This document shows positions 43,820 through 54,560 of a DNA stretch of 64,000 bases, in pieces. A model generated the notes under the pieces. The model was given only the letters and a program-made list of their open reading frames with translations. It made no database searches and had not been told where the DNA came from. The translations under genes and the position numbers were made by a program. The stretch is from NCBI GenBank assembly GCA_964034945.1, contig OZ035961.1:69157731-69221730 (forward strand), read 5' to 3'. Within the stretch, counting starts at the first letter, position 1; every line of letters starts with the position of its first letter. The stretch is from Chrysopilus asiliformis (taxonomy: Eukaryota > Arthropoda > Insecta > Diptera > Rhagionidae).

Positions 43820-44211
43820 AGCGAGAACTCCAATTGGGCAGAGGCAGAGGCAGAAGCAGAACTTTAGAATACATAGCGTCTTATGTGATGTGCTCCAATA
43901 AAACAGCAGCAGAGATAGTGGCAGAAGCAGAAACACATTTTAGCTCTAATCTCTAAATTTCTGCTTTCAATTTAACCTCACAAATCGTTGTTGATATTTT
44001 TTGCATATATGGACGGAAGTAAATACTTGAAATTGAGGAGAAATTAATTGAATACTTAAAAAACAACGAAATATTATACGACAAATCATGCCGCGGATAT
44101 AAATACGTACAACGTTTTGACAGGTTTCTGCTATTTTCGTCAGAATTCAAATTTCATTGTAGGACAGAAAGCAGATTCTGCTTCTGCCTCTGCTCAATTG
44201 GAGTTCTCCCT
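43820..44211. mobile_element. Harbinger MITE with purine-rich ends
   Basis: Ends AGCGAGAACTCCAATT and AATTGGAGTTCTCCCT, flanked by TTA (43817-43819 and 44212-44214). CAGAGGCAGAAGCAG runs follow each end. 392 bp, no gene. A truncated copy lies at 14075. Confidence 0.85.
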
Positions 44212-44300
44212 TTAATCTAAAATATTTAATACTTTAGGCATCCCCTATGAAAAAGTGACTGACTAAACGCACTCAATTCTTGAACAAAAAGGACATATAA

Positions 44301-44792
44301 AGGAGGATCTCCATTTCCATGACTTCTGTAACTGCAAAAAAATGCAGAAAACTAGAGCAAGATAGACTTATATAGATTTAAAAAGGAATGACTGAACACA
44401 AGTATAAACGCTATCCCTTCCAGTTTTACAAATTTATAGCAAACATATCAAACCTTATGCTGTGCATATTAGGTTCAATTTGGCATAGCAATAAAGCTAT
44501 AGAACAGTATAATTTTCAACCGACGATATGAAAAATGACAGCTACGCTATAATAGCACTTTGGATGTGTCTGTGTTCACTATTCACTTGCAGGGACAATC
44601 TGTGATTGTAGTAGAAATCGCTATAAAAAAGTTGAAGTCCGTCAACTGTAACCATAAAATCGCCATAAAAAAAAGGAAATTATTTTTGCAGTTGCCGACA
44701 AATTTTTGCAGTTGATTCGCCAAGGTATCTTCACATAAATTTGTCTCTATTTTTTTGCAGTTGGGAAAAAACATGGTAATGGAGGGCCACCT
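44301..44792. mobile_element. Harbinger MITE (TAA target)
   Basis: Ends AGGAGGATCTCCATTTCCATG and the imperfect inverse ending GGAGGGCCACCT, flanked by TAA (44298-44300 and 44793-44795). Pairs of ACTGCAAAAAAATGCAG motifs lie at both ends. No gene. A sequence like its left end (GGATCTCCATTACTGAAG) occurs at 29841. Confidence 0.65.
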
Positions 44793-45199
44793 TAATATTT
44801 AATTCCTTCCTTTAATTTTAATTTAAAAAAAAAGATTTTTGTACTAATATAAAAATGTACTGATAGGATATGCAATAAAACATTAGACGGTAACATTCAA
44901 AATGTGTTGTCTCAACCAAACTCTAAATTACTGTTAAACAAGTTGACACTACTGAAATTCCTCTGACACTACTATTTTTCGATCAGTAACACTCCGCTTT
45001 TCACTTTTGGGGTGGGAACCCTGATCACCAATGTAGTTCGATCACAAGGCTATATTTACATCGTTCGCTTTTGCAGAGTGTTTATTTACACCATCCTTTT
45101 CCATCAATACTTTTAAAGCATGGTTAATAAACACGAACAAAATACATTACTATACAAATTAATGTAAATTGGAGTGAGGATTACCGCTATTTCGGCCCA

Positions 45200-45208
45200 T
45201 ATAAATAG
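45200..45208 (+). promoter_or_regulatory. TATA box of the second BEL-family LTR
   Basis: TATAAATAG lies in the same context as the TATA box of the first BEL LTR, about 120 bp before the tandem array. Confidence 0.5.
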
Positions 45209-45321
45209 CCCTGCTGTACCAAGCAGAAATCACTTAGGTTTCATCTCTCGATCCAACCACATCATTTAACAAACTAACAAATCCTAATTCCTATCCTATT
45301 TAGGAAGAAACTTAGAAGTCA

Positions 45322-45745
45322 ATAGGCAGAAGCTACGCTGCAATCGGCAGAAGATACTCTGCATTAGGCAACAGATACGTTGCATTCGGCAGAAGCTACG
45401 CTGCAATCGGCAGAAGATACTCTGCAATCGGCAGAAGATACTCTGCATTAGGCAACAGATACGTTGCAACAGGCAGAAGCTACGCTGCAGTCGGCAGAAG
45501 ATACTCTGCATTAGGCAACAGATACGTTGCAATCGTCAGAAGCTACGCTGCAATCGGCAGAAGATACTCTGCAATCGGCAGAAGATACTCTGCATTAGGC
45601 AACAGATACGTTGCAACAGGCAGAAGCTACGCTGCAATCGGCAGAAGATACTCTGCAGTCGGCAGAAGATACTCTGCATTAGGCAACAGATACGTTGCAA
45701 TAGGCAGAAGATACGCTGCAATCGGCAGAAGATGCTGTGCAAACG
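45322..45745 (+). repeat. 21-bp tandem repeats, about 20 copies
   Basis: Units GGCAGAAGCTACGCTGCAATC, GGCAGAAGATACTCTGCAATC and GGCAACAGATACGTTGCAATC alternate. The period is 21 bp throughout, so all frames stay open and give spurious proteins rich in CRLQR. The core is shared with the 67-bp repeats of the other BEL LTR. Confidence 0.9.
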
Positions 45746-45954
45746 GCTACAGACGGATTACCGAAAACAGGAGGAACGACACCGATCAGAAGAGATTTCA
45801 ACTCTCGTGCAAGCAACTCTACAACCGACAACGGAACGGAGCGATTCCAGTACCACGTCAGAACATCACGTGCCATAAGAGATTAAGAATATAAGTTTGA
45901 ATTAAAAACAAAGCAGTCATTGGGACTGCCGACAGAAGTGATAACCTTAAACCA

Positions 45955-46146
45955 CAGAGCTTCTATAGAACAGAGGTTAAAATCACACTGAGCGACAAAA
46001 ATATGGCGTGAAATATGGGACTTTAGCATTAGCACAAGCAGAAAAAAGCTTTCGTAAAGCTTTCGAGCTAATGATAAAGTCCCATATTTCACGCCTTATT
46101 TTTGTCGCTCAGTGTGATTTTAACCTCTGTTCTATAGAAGCTCTAA
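45955..46146. repeat. Foldback: about 78-bp inverted arms
   Basis: AGAGCTTCTATAGAACAGAG ... GGGACTTTAGCATTAGC is repeated as near-perfect reverse complement at 46068-46146 after a spacer of about 35 nt. A transcript would form a long hairpin. No coding sequence. Confidence 0.85.
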
Positions 46147-46309
46147 GCACAGAGCAGAATTTATGAAATAACAGATTTTTTTTGGATTTTGAAATTATTT
46201 GTAGTATCAAAAATTAAAATTTCATAATTTGTAAATTAAAATCATTAACATTAGTCTGGTTTTCACATCTATCGCCACTCCGAGCAACAATTACATATAT
46301 ACATTAGCT

Positions 46310-46372
46310 GTTTTTTTAATGATACATATGGATCTGTTATCCGGATCATTAAAAAAGCAGCTGTTATCAACC
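46310..46372. repeat. Short imperfect hairpin
   Basis: AGCTGTTTTTTTAATGAT and ATCATTAAAAAAGCAGCT face each other across about 25 nt. Confidence 0.55.
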
Positions 46373-46416
46373 AGTTCAAGCTGTGAGAAATCTTAGTTAG
46401 AGAAGAAGCTTTATTT

Positions 46417-47036
46417 AAACATAACAAAAGCTATAATTGCCAATCTGGCAATCATTGGAGACCCGTATGGTGATATTCGTAGTGGAATACGAAGTATGGT
46501 GATATTCGTATTCCACTTTGAAGTCAAACTTTCCAATAAGATTTTTTAAAATTTATTCCAATCGGATTTTGATGTATGGGACTTTTATGTAGAATCATGT
46601 CCTAAACAACTTTTGTTCTTGGACTTTTTTGATAAGATGCATCGTTTTTGAGATATTCGCAAAAAACGTTATCGTTTGTATGGGGGGTACCCCCCCTAAT
46701 GGTCTATTTTTGCCCATTAACGAACTTAGCCTCACATTTCACGAAAAACGGATCCACGCAAAATTTCAAGTCTCTAGCTCAATCCGTGCGTCCGCAATCC
46801 GCGCCACAGACAGACGGACAGACGGACAGACGGACAGACAGACGGACAGACAGACGGACAGACAGACGGACAGACGGACAGACAGACGGACAGACGGACG
46901 GACATGCAGAAATTAATTATTTTTATCATTCTAACCACACTGGTGTAATTCATTTTTATGTGTGATGACGGGATCTTGGCGTTACAAACGGTAAGGCAAA
47001 GTTAATATACCCTTTGGTTTCACCATACGGGTATAA
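46417..47036 (-). mobile_element. DINE-1-like (HINE) element
   Basis: Full copy with hairpin TTGCCAATCTGGCAA at 46438, GTCC/GTCT core (as GACAGACGGACA at 46807-46905) and the ACCATACGGGTATAAA end. The frames at 46629-46965 are GACA-repeat read-through. Confidence 0.75.
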
Positions 47037-47333
47037 AAACTGCAGTTGAAACGCGCAATTGGTAAATCCAACAGACTTTTTTAATATCTCGAGTTTTTTT
47101 TTTGAGCGCAGTTTTTCTTTCGTGCAGTTGTGGAAGTAAACTTTTTCTATTGTAAAGTTTTTCTAAAATGAAAATTCAAGACCTCGGTGCAAAAAGCGGT
47201 CATGTCCACTTTTTTGCGAAAATGAGTTATTGATGCCAAGAATAAACGAATGCGCACATTTGGCTGCAATGAGCATACTTTTTCAGAGGCCTGTGTAAAA
47301 AGTTATTAAAGAAAAGATGCATTGTTTCATATA

Positions 47334-48278
47334 CACGGTGTCCATAAAGTCCGAATACAAATGTTTATGACCATTTAATGATGAAACAAATGAATATTGC
47401 GATACAGTTTGTTTAACAAAAATTCCCGTTACTATGTCAACAAGCTTTATTGAAAACCACAGACTTCTAATTAGATCCGTTGGATCAGGGCGAAATGGAA
47501 TCTGAGCTGGAAAAAGTTAAAACCATACTCAGTCGGCCCGCGGGTGATGAATTTGTGTTTTCGGATGAGAAAATGTTCGTTTTGCAGCTCTCCCATAACC
47601 CTCAAAATGACCGTGTGTGGGCAGCAAGCCTGCAGGACATCCCCGAAAACGAGCTTTACGTTTCCAGATTCCAGAGTACATCTTCTGTTATGGTTTGAGG
47701 AGGAATTTGTAAATGGGGCAAACTTCCACTCGTTTTTATCGAGAAAGGAGTCAAATGGAATGCTGAGTACTATAAAAAGGAAATTTTAGAATCAGTTGTT
47801 CTTCCAAACTGGCAAAAATTATTCGGAGACGAATATTATTGCTTCCAGCAAGACGGCGCACCCTCCCATGCGGCGAGAATTGATCAGGCATGGTGTAGCG
47901 TTAATTTAACGGACTTTTTGTCGAAGGAAGAATGGCCGCCTAGCAGCCCGGACTTGAAACCTTTAGATTATTTTGTATGGGGCTACATGATGGACCGCCT
48001 ATAGATTAAAAATTTTGCTACTTTGGAGCAATTTAAGCGAGCTATCTCCAGGATCTGGGATGAAATACCAATGTCACATGTCCGTGCCGCGTGTAATTCT
48101 TTTGAAAAAAGATTGTCATTGGTTAAGCGAGTTAACGGTGGCATTATACAAAAACATCTTTTATATTTTTTATATTATATATGAACCTTTTAATTAAAAT
48201 AATAAAATTGGGACAAATAATTCGATGGACTATTTTTATTTCAATTTACATTTGTATTTGAACTTTGTGGACACGGTG
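47334..48278 (+). mobile_element. DD37D (maT-like) mariner-type element, deleted
   Basis: Ends CACGGTGTCCATAAAGTCC and GGACTTTGTGG-like inverse GGACACGGTG, flanked by TA (47332-47333 and 48279-48280). 945 bp, shorter than usual (about 1.3 kb), with a broken transposase. Confidence 0.75.
47480..48180 (+). pseudogene. DD37D transposase remnant
   Basis: The frame from about 47480 includes the first Asp block FVFSDEKMF, then shifts near 47690. The second frame holds YCFQQDGAPSHAAR and SSPDLKPLDYFVWGYM; 37 residues separate Asp 2 and Asp 3 by hand count, as in maT elements. A stop follows (48003) with recognisable sequence beyond it. The N-terminal DNA-binding domain is missing. Confidence 0.7.
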
Positions 48279-48739
48279 TAATTTGACGCGGAATTTTTTT
48301 CCAAAAAAAAATTTTTTTTATTCTGGGAGTTTTGTTTTGTTAAATTGAATATTTTTTTATTTGTTTTTTACTAAATAAAGGCTAGTTAACAACTCTGGAC
48401 TGTATTTTGTAGTCATAAATAAATTTTAAAAACCGCTTCTTTACTCTTGGATGCAAGAAACAGCTATGTCCAAAACTTTAAAATGTCCATAACTTTTTCA
48501 AAAAAATGGATTTATCTCAAATTAAAATGATGTAAGAATACATGCTTGATTTAAACTGTAAATTGTTAACTTTGTCCCAGAGCAAAAATTTCACGCTAAT
48601 ATGTTTTTTGTCTCTCCTGAAAAATTTGAAAAAGTGGAGATGACCGCTTTTTGCACCGAGGTCTTCATTATCATTATCGAAAAAACCATAACTGAAAGCT
48701 TTGGAAGTTGAGGTGCTTTTTTTAAAAGTTTTCCAATGT

Positions 48740-48830
48740 GGAAGTTGAAGCTTAAAGCTTTGGAAGTTGAAAGGTTTTCCAATGTGGAAAGCGTCACGTT
48801 TTGTGGAAAGCAAATGCTGGCGCCAAACCA
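48740..48830. repeat. Short duplicated motifs
   Basis: GCTTTGGAAGTTGA and AGGTTTTCCAATGTGGAA each occur twice within about 90 bp. Bases 48830-49188 have no other recognised feature besides the LTR-like tail noted above and a truncated DINE-1-like end. Confidence 0.4.
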
Positions 48831-49188
48831 TAGGTTTTTACCCATCCAAAAATTAGAATTATACTGAATTGTTTTAGTAAAAATAAAATTAGTTAAGATT
48901 GATTAATTGGTTGTTATTTGATTCGGCACCTCTTTTTTATGCTCGACAGTCAGTGAGCTAGATATAACATTTTTTGTACCCAATTATCATACAATCTAAG
49001 CAACACAGCATACGAACTATATTTCCTAATACTTGCTTTAAGTGAAGAAATTTAGATTTTATGACATCCGCATAAGATTTCATTTTGAATCAACCATGAA
49101 ATTTTGTCGGCGAGCCGGCCGACAAAAATTAAATTCGATTGAACTTCTTACGGCTGCAAAGTTGGTCGAATTGAAACCAAAGGATATA

Positions 49189-50099
49189 AAGGGTGGTTAA
49201 ATTTTAAGGGCCGATGTTGAATGTGAACCACACCTAAACGTCAAGTTTTTTTCTGCATTTCATTTGACATTTCTCAATTTCAGACTAACTCAATTTGAAC
49301 CATGGAAAAATACACAATCGAGCAACGCGTTAAAGTTATTCAGGCTTATTATGAAAATTTTCGAAGAAAATCATCTTCAGTGATGAGGCACATCTTCACC
49401 TCAGTGGATTCGTCAATAAGCAGAACAGCCGCATTTGGGCGAATGATAATCCAAGAGTGATTGTCGAAAAACCAATGCACCCACAAAGAGTGACTGTTTG
49501 GTGCGGTTTATGGGCTGGCGGCATCATCGGGCCGTATTTTTTCCAAAATGAGGCCGGTCAGGCAGTTACTGTGAATGGTGTTCGCTATCGTGAGATGATA
49601 ACGAACTTGTTATGGCCCGAATTGGAAGATATGGATGTGGACGATATGTGGTTTCAACAGGACGGTGCCATTTGCCACACAGCTACCGAAACAATTGCTC
49701 TTTTGCGCGACAAATTTAATGGCCGTGTTATCTCACGTGGTGGCGATGTCAATTGGCCGCCAAGATCATGTGATTTGACACCGTTGGACTTCTTTCTTTG
49801 GGGTTATTTGAAAGAAAAGGTGTACGTCGATAAGCCAGCAACAATTCAAGAGCTAAAGGATGAGATAATTCGGCACATTAACGGCATAGAACCTCAATTA
49901 TGCCTCAGCGTCATCGAAAATTTGGACCATCGGATGGAGGTGTGCCGCCGAGGTCGCGGCGGCCATTCGATTGTGTATCTTTCCATGGTTCAAATTGAGT
50001 TAGTCTGAAATTGAGAAATGTCAAATGAAATGCAGAAAAAAACTTCACGTTTAGGTGTGGTTCACATTCAACATCGGCCCTTAAAATTTAACCACCCTT
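49189..50099 (+). mobile_element. DD41D mariner-type element with 134-bp inverted repeats
   Basis: Left arm 49189-49322 and right arm 49966-50099 are nearly identical inverse copies (one or two mismatches), starting AAGGGTGGTTAAATTTTAAG. TA flanks at 49187-49188 and 50100-50101. The arms overlap the first and last codons of the transposase. The element is internally deleted. Confidence 0.85.
49302..50008 (+). pseudogene. DD41D transposase, internally deleted
   Basis: ATG 49302 reads MEKYTIEQRVKVIQAYYENF and then a deletion with a frame change (49361-49366) joins it to the first catalytic block IIFSDEAHLHLSGFVNKQN. The rest is open: WFQQDGAICHTA and CDLTPLDFFLWGYLKE give the second and third Asp with 41 residues between them. 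It is about 60% of normal length. It resembles the copy at 12962 in protein but has different termini. Confidence 0.8.
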
Positions 50100-50467
50100 T
50101 ACTAACTTTGCCTTACTGTTTGTAACGCCAAGATCCCGTCATCGCACACAAAAATGAATTACACCAGTGTGTCTAGAATGATAAAAATAATTAATTTCTG
50201 CATGTCCGTCCGTCCGTCTGTCTGTGGCGCGGATTGCGGGCGCACGGATTGAGCTACAGACTTGAAATTTTGCACAATATAATCACTCTCACTGTTGAAT
50301 AATTTTGTACGCATGGTATGACATATGCATTTAAGAACATTTTAAAAATTTATGTTTGTTTGAAATTTATGGCATTAAAATCGCTTTTTATCATAATTCT
50401 TTATTGGTTCATTATTTCATTACAGAATTTATCACAAAAATATATACAAAAAAATTTATCATAAAAA

Positions 50468-52080
50468 TCTATATATTTAAAAGGCAAAGCGATTTTGTAT
50501 GGATTTCTTTCGACAGAGCTCCTGGAGTTCCTATTGAACCGATTTTGATGATTTTTTTTTTAAATGAAAGCTCTATAGCTGTAGATATGTCCGTTTTACT
50601 TTTTTCCCCATTTTTAATAATACTTTTTTAGTAATTTGCCTTTCAAAATTATAAATATGCCGCTAACTAAGTCTTCAATGTTAAAACGACATTTCGTACT
50701 GTTCGATTAGTGCAGTGAGTTAGAAGTTGGACTACCATGCGCCAGGCACCGGGTTCGATTCCTATCGGTGACAAAATTTTTTTTTTCTTTTCAAATTCTT
50801 TTTTGTTGATTTATTTACTTTTTTTAATATTTTATTACTTGATTTATCTTTAAGTTTACATTTTTACTCCTGAATAAGTGTTAGACTACAATGCGCCAGA
50901 TGTGCGGGTTCGATTCCGAGTTTTGACAAAATGTTTTTTTTTTAATTTTTTTTTTACCTTAAATTATTTATTTTATTTATATTATACTTCTTTAGGCGCG
51001 TTGGGCGATTTTTGGATGGGTAAAATCTCATGAGTTCGCGTCACCGACATGCTAATTTAACAGCTTAAGAATGCTGATTTGCTTTCATTTGATTTTTTTT
51101 ATAAAGAAAAAATCGATTTTTTTTGGAAGACAGTACCGAGCAAAATAAAATTAGCGAGAAAATTTCTGGATAGCACGTGACTTTGTTATACAACAAAAAA
51201 TCGATTTTTTTTTTGGAAAATTTCATACGGCAAAATAAAATGAGACAGAAAATTTCTGAACAGCGCGTGACTTTGTTATACAACAAAAAATTAAATATCT
51301 AGCCATTTTTTGTATAAGAATATCATGTGCTGCTCAGGAATTCAAACCTTAGTATACATAATTGACTTTTATTTAAAATTTACTGTTTATTAGCATATAT
51401 TTTCGAAATTTCAGGTTGAAAAATATATAGGTACACGACAAAATTACCTTACATATATTATTGTTTTCACTTCTGTTGGCAGTCCCCAATGACTGCCTGT
51501 TTTTTATTACATAATTTATCTTTAAAGTTTATATTCTTACTACTGAATAAGTGTAAACTACATCGCGCCAGGTACGGGTTCAATTCTGAGCGGTGGCAAA
51601 ATATTTTTTTTTAATTTTTTTTTTGTTGAAATTGAGTTTTTTAAACGTAAAATTAAGAATATCTGTTACGCATCGTCTTTTATTGGAAAAAGTGAAAACC
51701 ATCTTCTCTATATATAAAATCGTTTAACCTGACGCCCAGCCCAAACCCTGAAGATAGAGACTTGAAACTTTCAGAATATGTCCCAACCATCGCGTAGGCG
51801 CTCACTAAGACGAGATTTTTCGAAATTTTAGCACTAAGGGGGTGAACGGGAGGTAAAGGGTGTTTGGGTGTTTTTAAACCGTGATTTTCGCCATGAATCC
51901 TGCTCAATAGGAGGCTGAAAAGTATCACTCGGGGGTTTTTGAGGTCACTGATCACGAATCCGGTGTTAGATTTTCAAAATTCAAAACGGAAGGTCCTGTA
52001 AGGATAATGCAAATATCCTTTTTCCCATTTTTTCCGGGAAAAAATGTCATTAGGGGGTTTTCGAGGTCTCTGATCACGAA
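50468..52080 (+). repeat. Tandem unit 1: Helitron-like start with three tRNA-like blocks
   Basis: Starts TCTATATATTTAAAAGGCAA after A, as Helitron 5' ends do. Contains tRNA-like blocks at 50708-50775, 50870-50932 and 51543-51601, each followed by a T run; two copies of an about 85-bp A/T repeat at 51110-51296; and a second TCTATATATAAAATCG start at 51711. The matching unit 2 begins at 52081. No gene. Confidence 0.65.
50708..50775 (+). other. tRNA-like block a (unit 1)
   Basis: TAGTGCAGTGAG resembles an A box and GGGTTCGATTCC an exact B box, with tRNA-like spacing, and a T run follows. It does not fold into a clean T arm and has no acceptor stem, so it is tRNA-derived rather than a tRNA gene. 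Confidence 0.5.
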
Positions 52081-53793
52081 TCTATATATTTAAAAGGCAA
52101 AGCGATTTTGTTTGGATTTCTTTCCGCAGAGCTCCAGCGGCTCCGATTTTGATGATCCTTTTTTTAAATGAAAGCTCTATAGCTATTTTTTTTAAATGAA
52201 AGCTCTATAGCTGTAGATAAGTCCGTTTTACTTTTTTCCCCATTTTTAATAATACTTTATTAGTTATTTGCCTTTCAAAATTATAAATATGCCGCTAACT
52301 AAGTCTTCAATGGTAACACGACATTCCGTACTGCCTGATCAGCGCAGTGAGTTAGAAGTTGGACTACCATGCGCCAAAGCCCGGGTTCAATTCTTATCGG
52401 TGACAAAATTCTTTTTTTTTCTTTTCAAATTCTTTTTTGTTGATTTATTTACTTTTTTCAATATTTTATTACTTATTTTATCTTTAAGTTTACATTTTTA
52501 CTCCTGAATAAGTGTTAGACTACAATGCGCCAGATGTGCGGGTTCGATTCCGAGTGATGACAAAATGTTTTTTTTAAATTTTTTTTTGACCTTAAATTAC
52601 TTATTTTATTTATATTACACTTCTTTAGGCGCGTTGGGCGATTTTTGGATGGGTAAAATCTTATGAGTTCGCGTCACCGACATGCTAATTTAACAGCTTA
52701 AGAATGCTGATTTGCTTTCATTTGATTTTTTTATAAAGAAAAAATCGATTTTTTTTGGAAGACAGTACAGAGCAAAATAAAATTAGCGAGGAAATTTCTG
52801 AATAGCACATAACTTTCTTACACAATAAAAAAACGATTTTTTTTTTGGAAAATATCATACAGCAAAATAACAAAAAAAACGATTTTTTTTTGGAAAATAT
52901 ACAGCAAAATAAAATTAAACAGAAAATTTCTGAACAGCACGTGAGTTTCTTATACAACAAAAAATCTATTTTTTTTTTGGAAAATATACAGCAAAATAAA
53001 ATGAAACAGAAAATTTCTGAACACCAGTTGACTTATATAACAAAAAATCGATTTTTTTTGGAAAATATACAGCACAATAAAATTAAACAGAAAATTTCTG
53101 AACAGCACGTGGCATTCTTATACAGAAAAAATTAAATATCTCTAGCCATTTTTTGTATAAGAAAATCATGTGCTGCTCAGGAATTCAAACCTTAATATAC
53201 ATAATTGACTTTTATTTAAAATTTACTGTTTATTAGCATATATTTTCGAAATTTCAGGTTGAAAAATATATAGGTATAAATACACGACAAAATTACCTTA
53301 CATATATTATTGTTTTCACTTCTGTTGGCAGTCCCCAATGACTGCCTGTTTTTTATTACTTAATTTATCTTTAAAGTTTATATTCTTACTACTGAATAAG
53401 TGTAAACTACATCGCGCCAGGTACGGGTTCAATTCTGAGCGGTGGCAAAATATTTTTATTTTTTTTTGTTGAAATTGAGTCTTTATTGGAAAAAGTGAAA
53501 ACCATCTGCTCTATATATAAAATCGTTTAACCTGACGCCCAGCCCAAACCCTGAAGATAGAGACTTGAAACTTTCAGAATATGTCCCAACCATCGAGATT
53601 TTTCGAAATTTTAGTGCTAAGGGGGTGAACGGGGGGTAAAGGGGGTTTAAGTATTTTTAAACCGTGATTTTCGCCATGAATCCTGCTCAATAGGAGGCTG
53701 AAAAGTATCACTCGGGGGTTTTTGGGGTCGCTGATCCCGAATCCGGTGTTAGATTTTCAAAATTCAAAACGGAAGGTCCTGTAAGGATAATTA
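52081..53793 (+). repeat. Tandem unit 2, same organisation
   Basis: Repeats unit 1 in order with a few percent divergence by eye. tRNA-like blocks at 52339-52408, 52504-52566 and 53393-53451. The 85-bp repeat has grown to about five copies (52740-53135), with TTTCTGAACAGCACGTG as its marker. The aligned part ends at CGGAAGGTCCTGTAAGGATA in both units. Confidence 0.65.
52339..52408 (+). other. tRNA-like block a (unit 2)
   Basis: CAGCGCAGTGAGTTAG and CCCGGGTTCAATTC keep A- and B-box-like motifs; one change from the B-box consensus. A T run follows. Confidence 0.5.
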
Positions 53794-54446
53794 ATGCAAG
53801 AAATAACTTTTAGAAAATTATCTTTAGATGTGTCCATTTTACTTTTCCACCAATTTTTAATAATATTTTACTAGATACAGACCCATCGTTGTCGGGCTAA
53901 AGTTTTTTTTGCACAAAAAACTTCCAGAAATAACTTTTAGAAAATAAACGTGTTCGCTTCAAGACTTTCGGTTTTGAATTTTAAAACTCTAATACCCAAT
54001 TAGTTTTTCCAGCCTCCTCATGGGCAAGCTAACTTCAGTCATAAAATATTATCATCACGGACAATGGTGAAAATCTGATCAAAATCGTTTTCGGTTTATA
54101 ATTAGTGTCTCTATTTTTGTTTTAAACAGTTTTCACATACAAAAAAAAACACAAAAATCACAAAGAAAAAAATTTGTTTTAACTAAATGAAAAAAAAAAT
54201 TAAATTAAAAAAACAAAACCTTGGCACCAGCAACCCTGGCTTCGAGCGTGGGTATTTTACCCCTTCATTAAACGCCCAGCTGCGATCCGTGTTGTTAAGA
54301 TCGAAGACTCATCTATATATTTAAAAGGCAAAGCGATTTTGTATGTATTTCTTTCAACACAGCTCCAGCTTAGAATCGATTTTGATTATTCTTTTTTTAA
54401 AGGAAAGCTCTCTATCTGTAGATGTGTCCACTTTACTTTTTTCCCA
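53794..54446 (+). repeat. Partial third unit and flank
   Basis: At 54312 TCTATATATTTAAAAGGCAA reappears and runs only to 54446, where the next Helitron starts. 53794-54311 shares short motifs (GAAATAACTTTTAGAAAAT twice) and otherwise shows nothing. Confidence 0.5.
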
Positions 54447-54560
54447 TCTATATAATAAAAACTGTAAGGGGGACAATTTTTGTAATTTTGGATTTTCTCA
54501 AAAATATTGGCATACATTGATGTATTTGGTCGTATAATACTGATGCCAAAAATGACATTT

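Larger units (their letters stand above)
47178..48665. repeat. Inverted repeats flanking the DD37D element
   Basis: AAGACCTCGGTGCAAAAAGC (47178-47214) reappears inverted at 48630-48665. This suggests a further element into which the DD37D copy inserted; its outer limits are not defined. Confidence 0.5.
45000..48960 (+). mobile_element. Second BEL-family LTR, split by insertions
   Basis: 45180-45300 matches the first BEL LTR around its promoter (GAGGATTACCGCTATT, TATAAATAG, GAAATCACTTAGG, CATCATTTAACAAACTAACA), followed by tandem repeats with the same GCAGAAG-TACGCTGCA core. 48880-48935 matches the LTR tail (TTGATTAATTGGTTGTTATT, ATTCGGCACC). Between them lie a foldback, a DINE-1-like copy and a DD37D element. 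The ends and the target duplication were not fixed, so this may be a solo LTR or a remnant. Confidence 0.5.
49174..50279 (+). mobile_element. Truncated DINE-1-like copy split by a DD41D element
   Basis: TTGAAACCAAAGGATATA just before 49189 joins CTAACTTTGCCTTACTG at 50102 to give the family's 5' part; the copy continues through a short GTCC/GTCT core to about 50279 and lacks its 3' hairpin and its first bases. Confidence 0.6.

Noticed and set aside
45296..45876. Cys/Arg/Gln-rich proteins on the minus strand
   Set aside because: The 21-bp repeat keeps every frame open; the product is a simple translation of the repeat.
44934..48960. TGTTA...TAACA limits for the second BEL LTR
   Set aside because: The dinucleotide ends fit but flanking sequences do not match, so the limits were left approximate.
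50708..50775. Functional tRNA gene
   Set aside because: The B box is good but the T arm and acceptor stem do not pair; the block repeats with decay across the tandem units.
52845..53135. 96-residue Lys/Gln/Asn-rich repeat protein
   Set aside because: Translation of the 85-bp A/T repeat.
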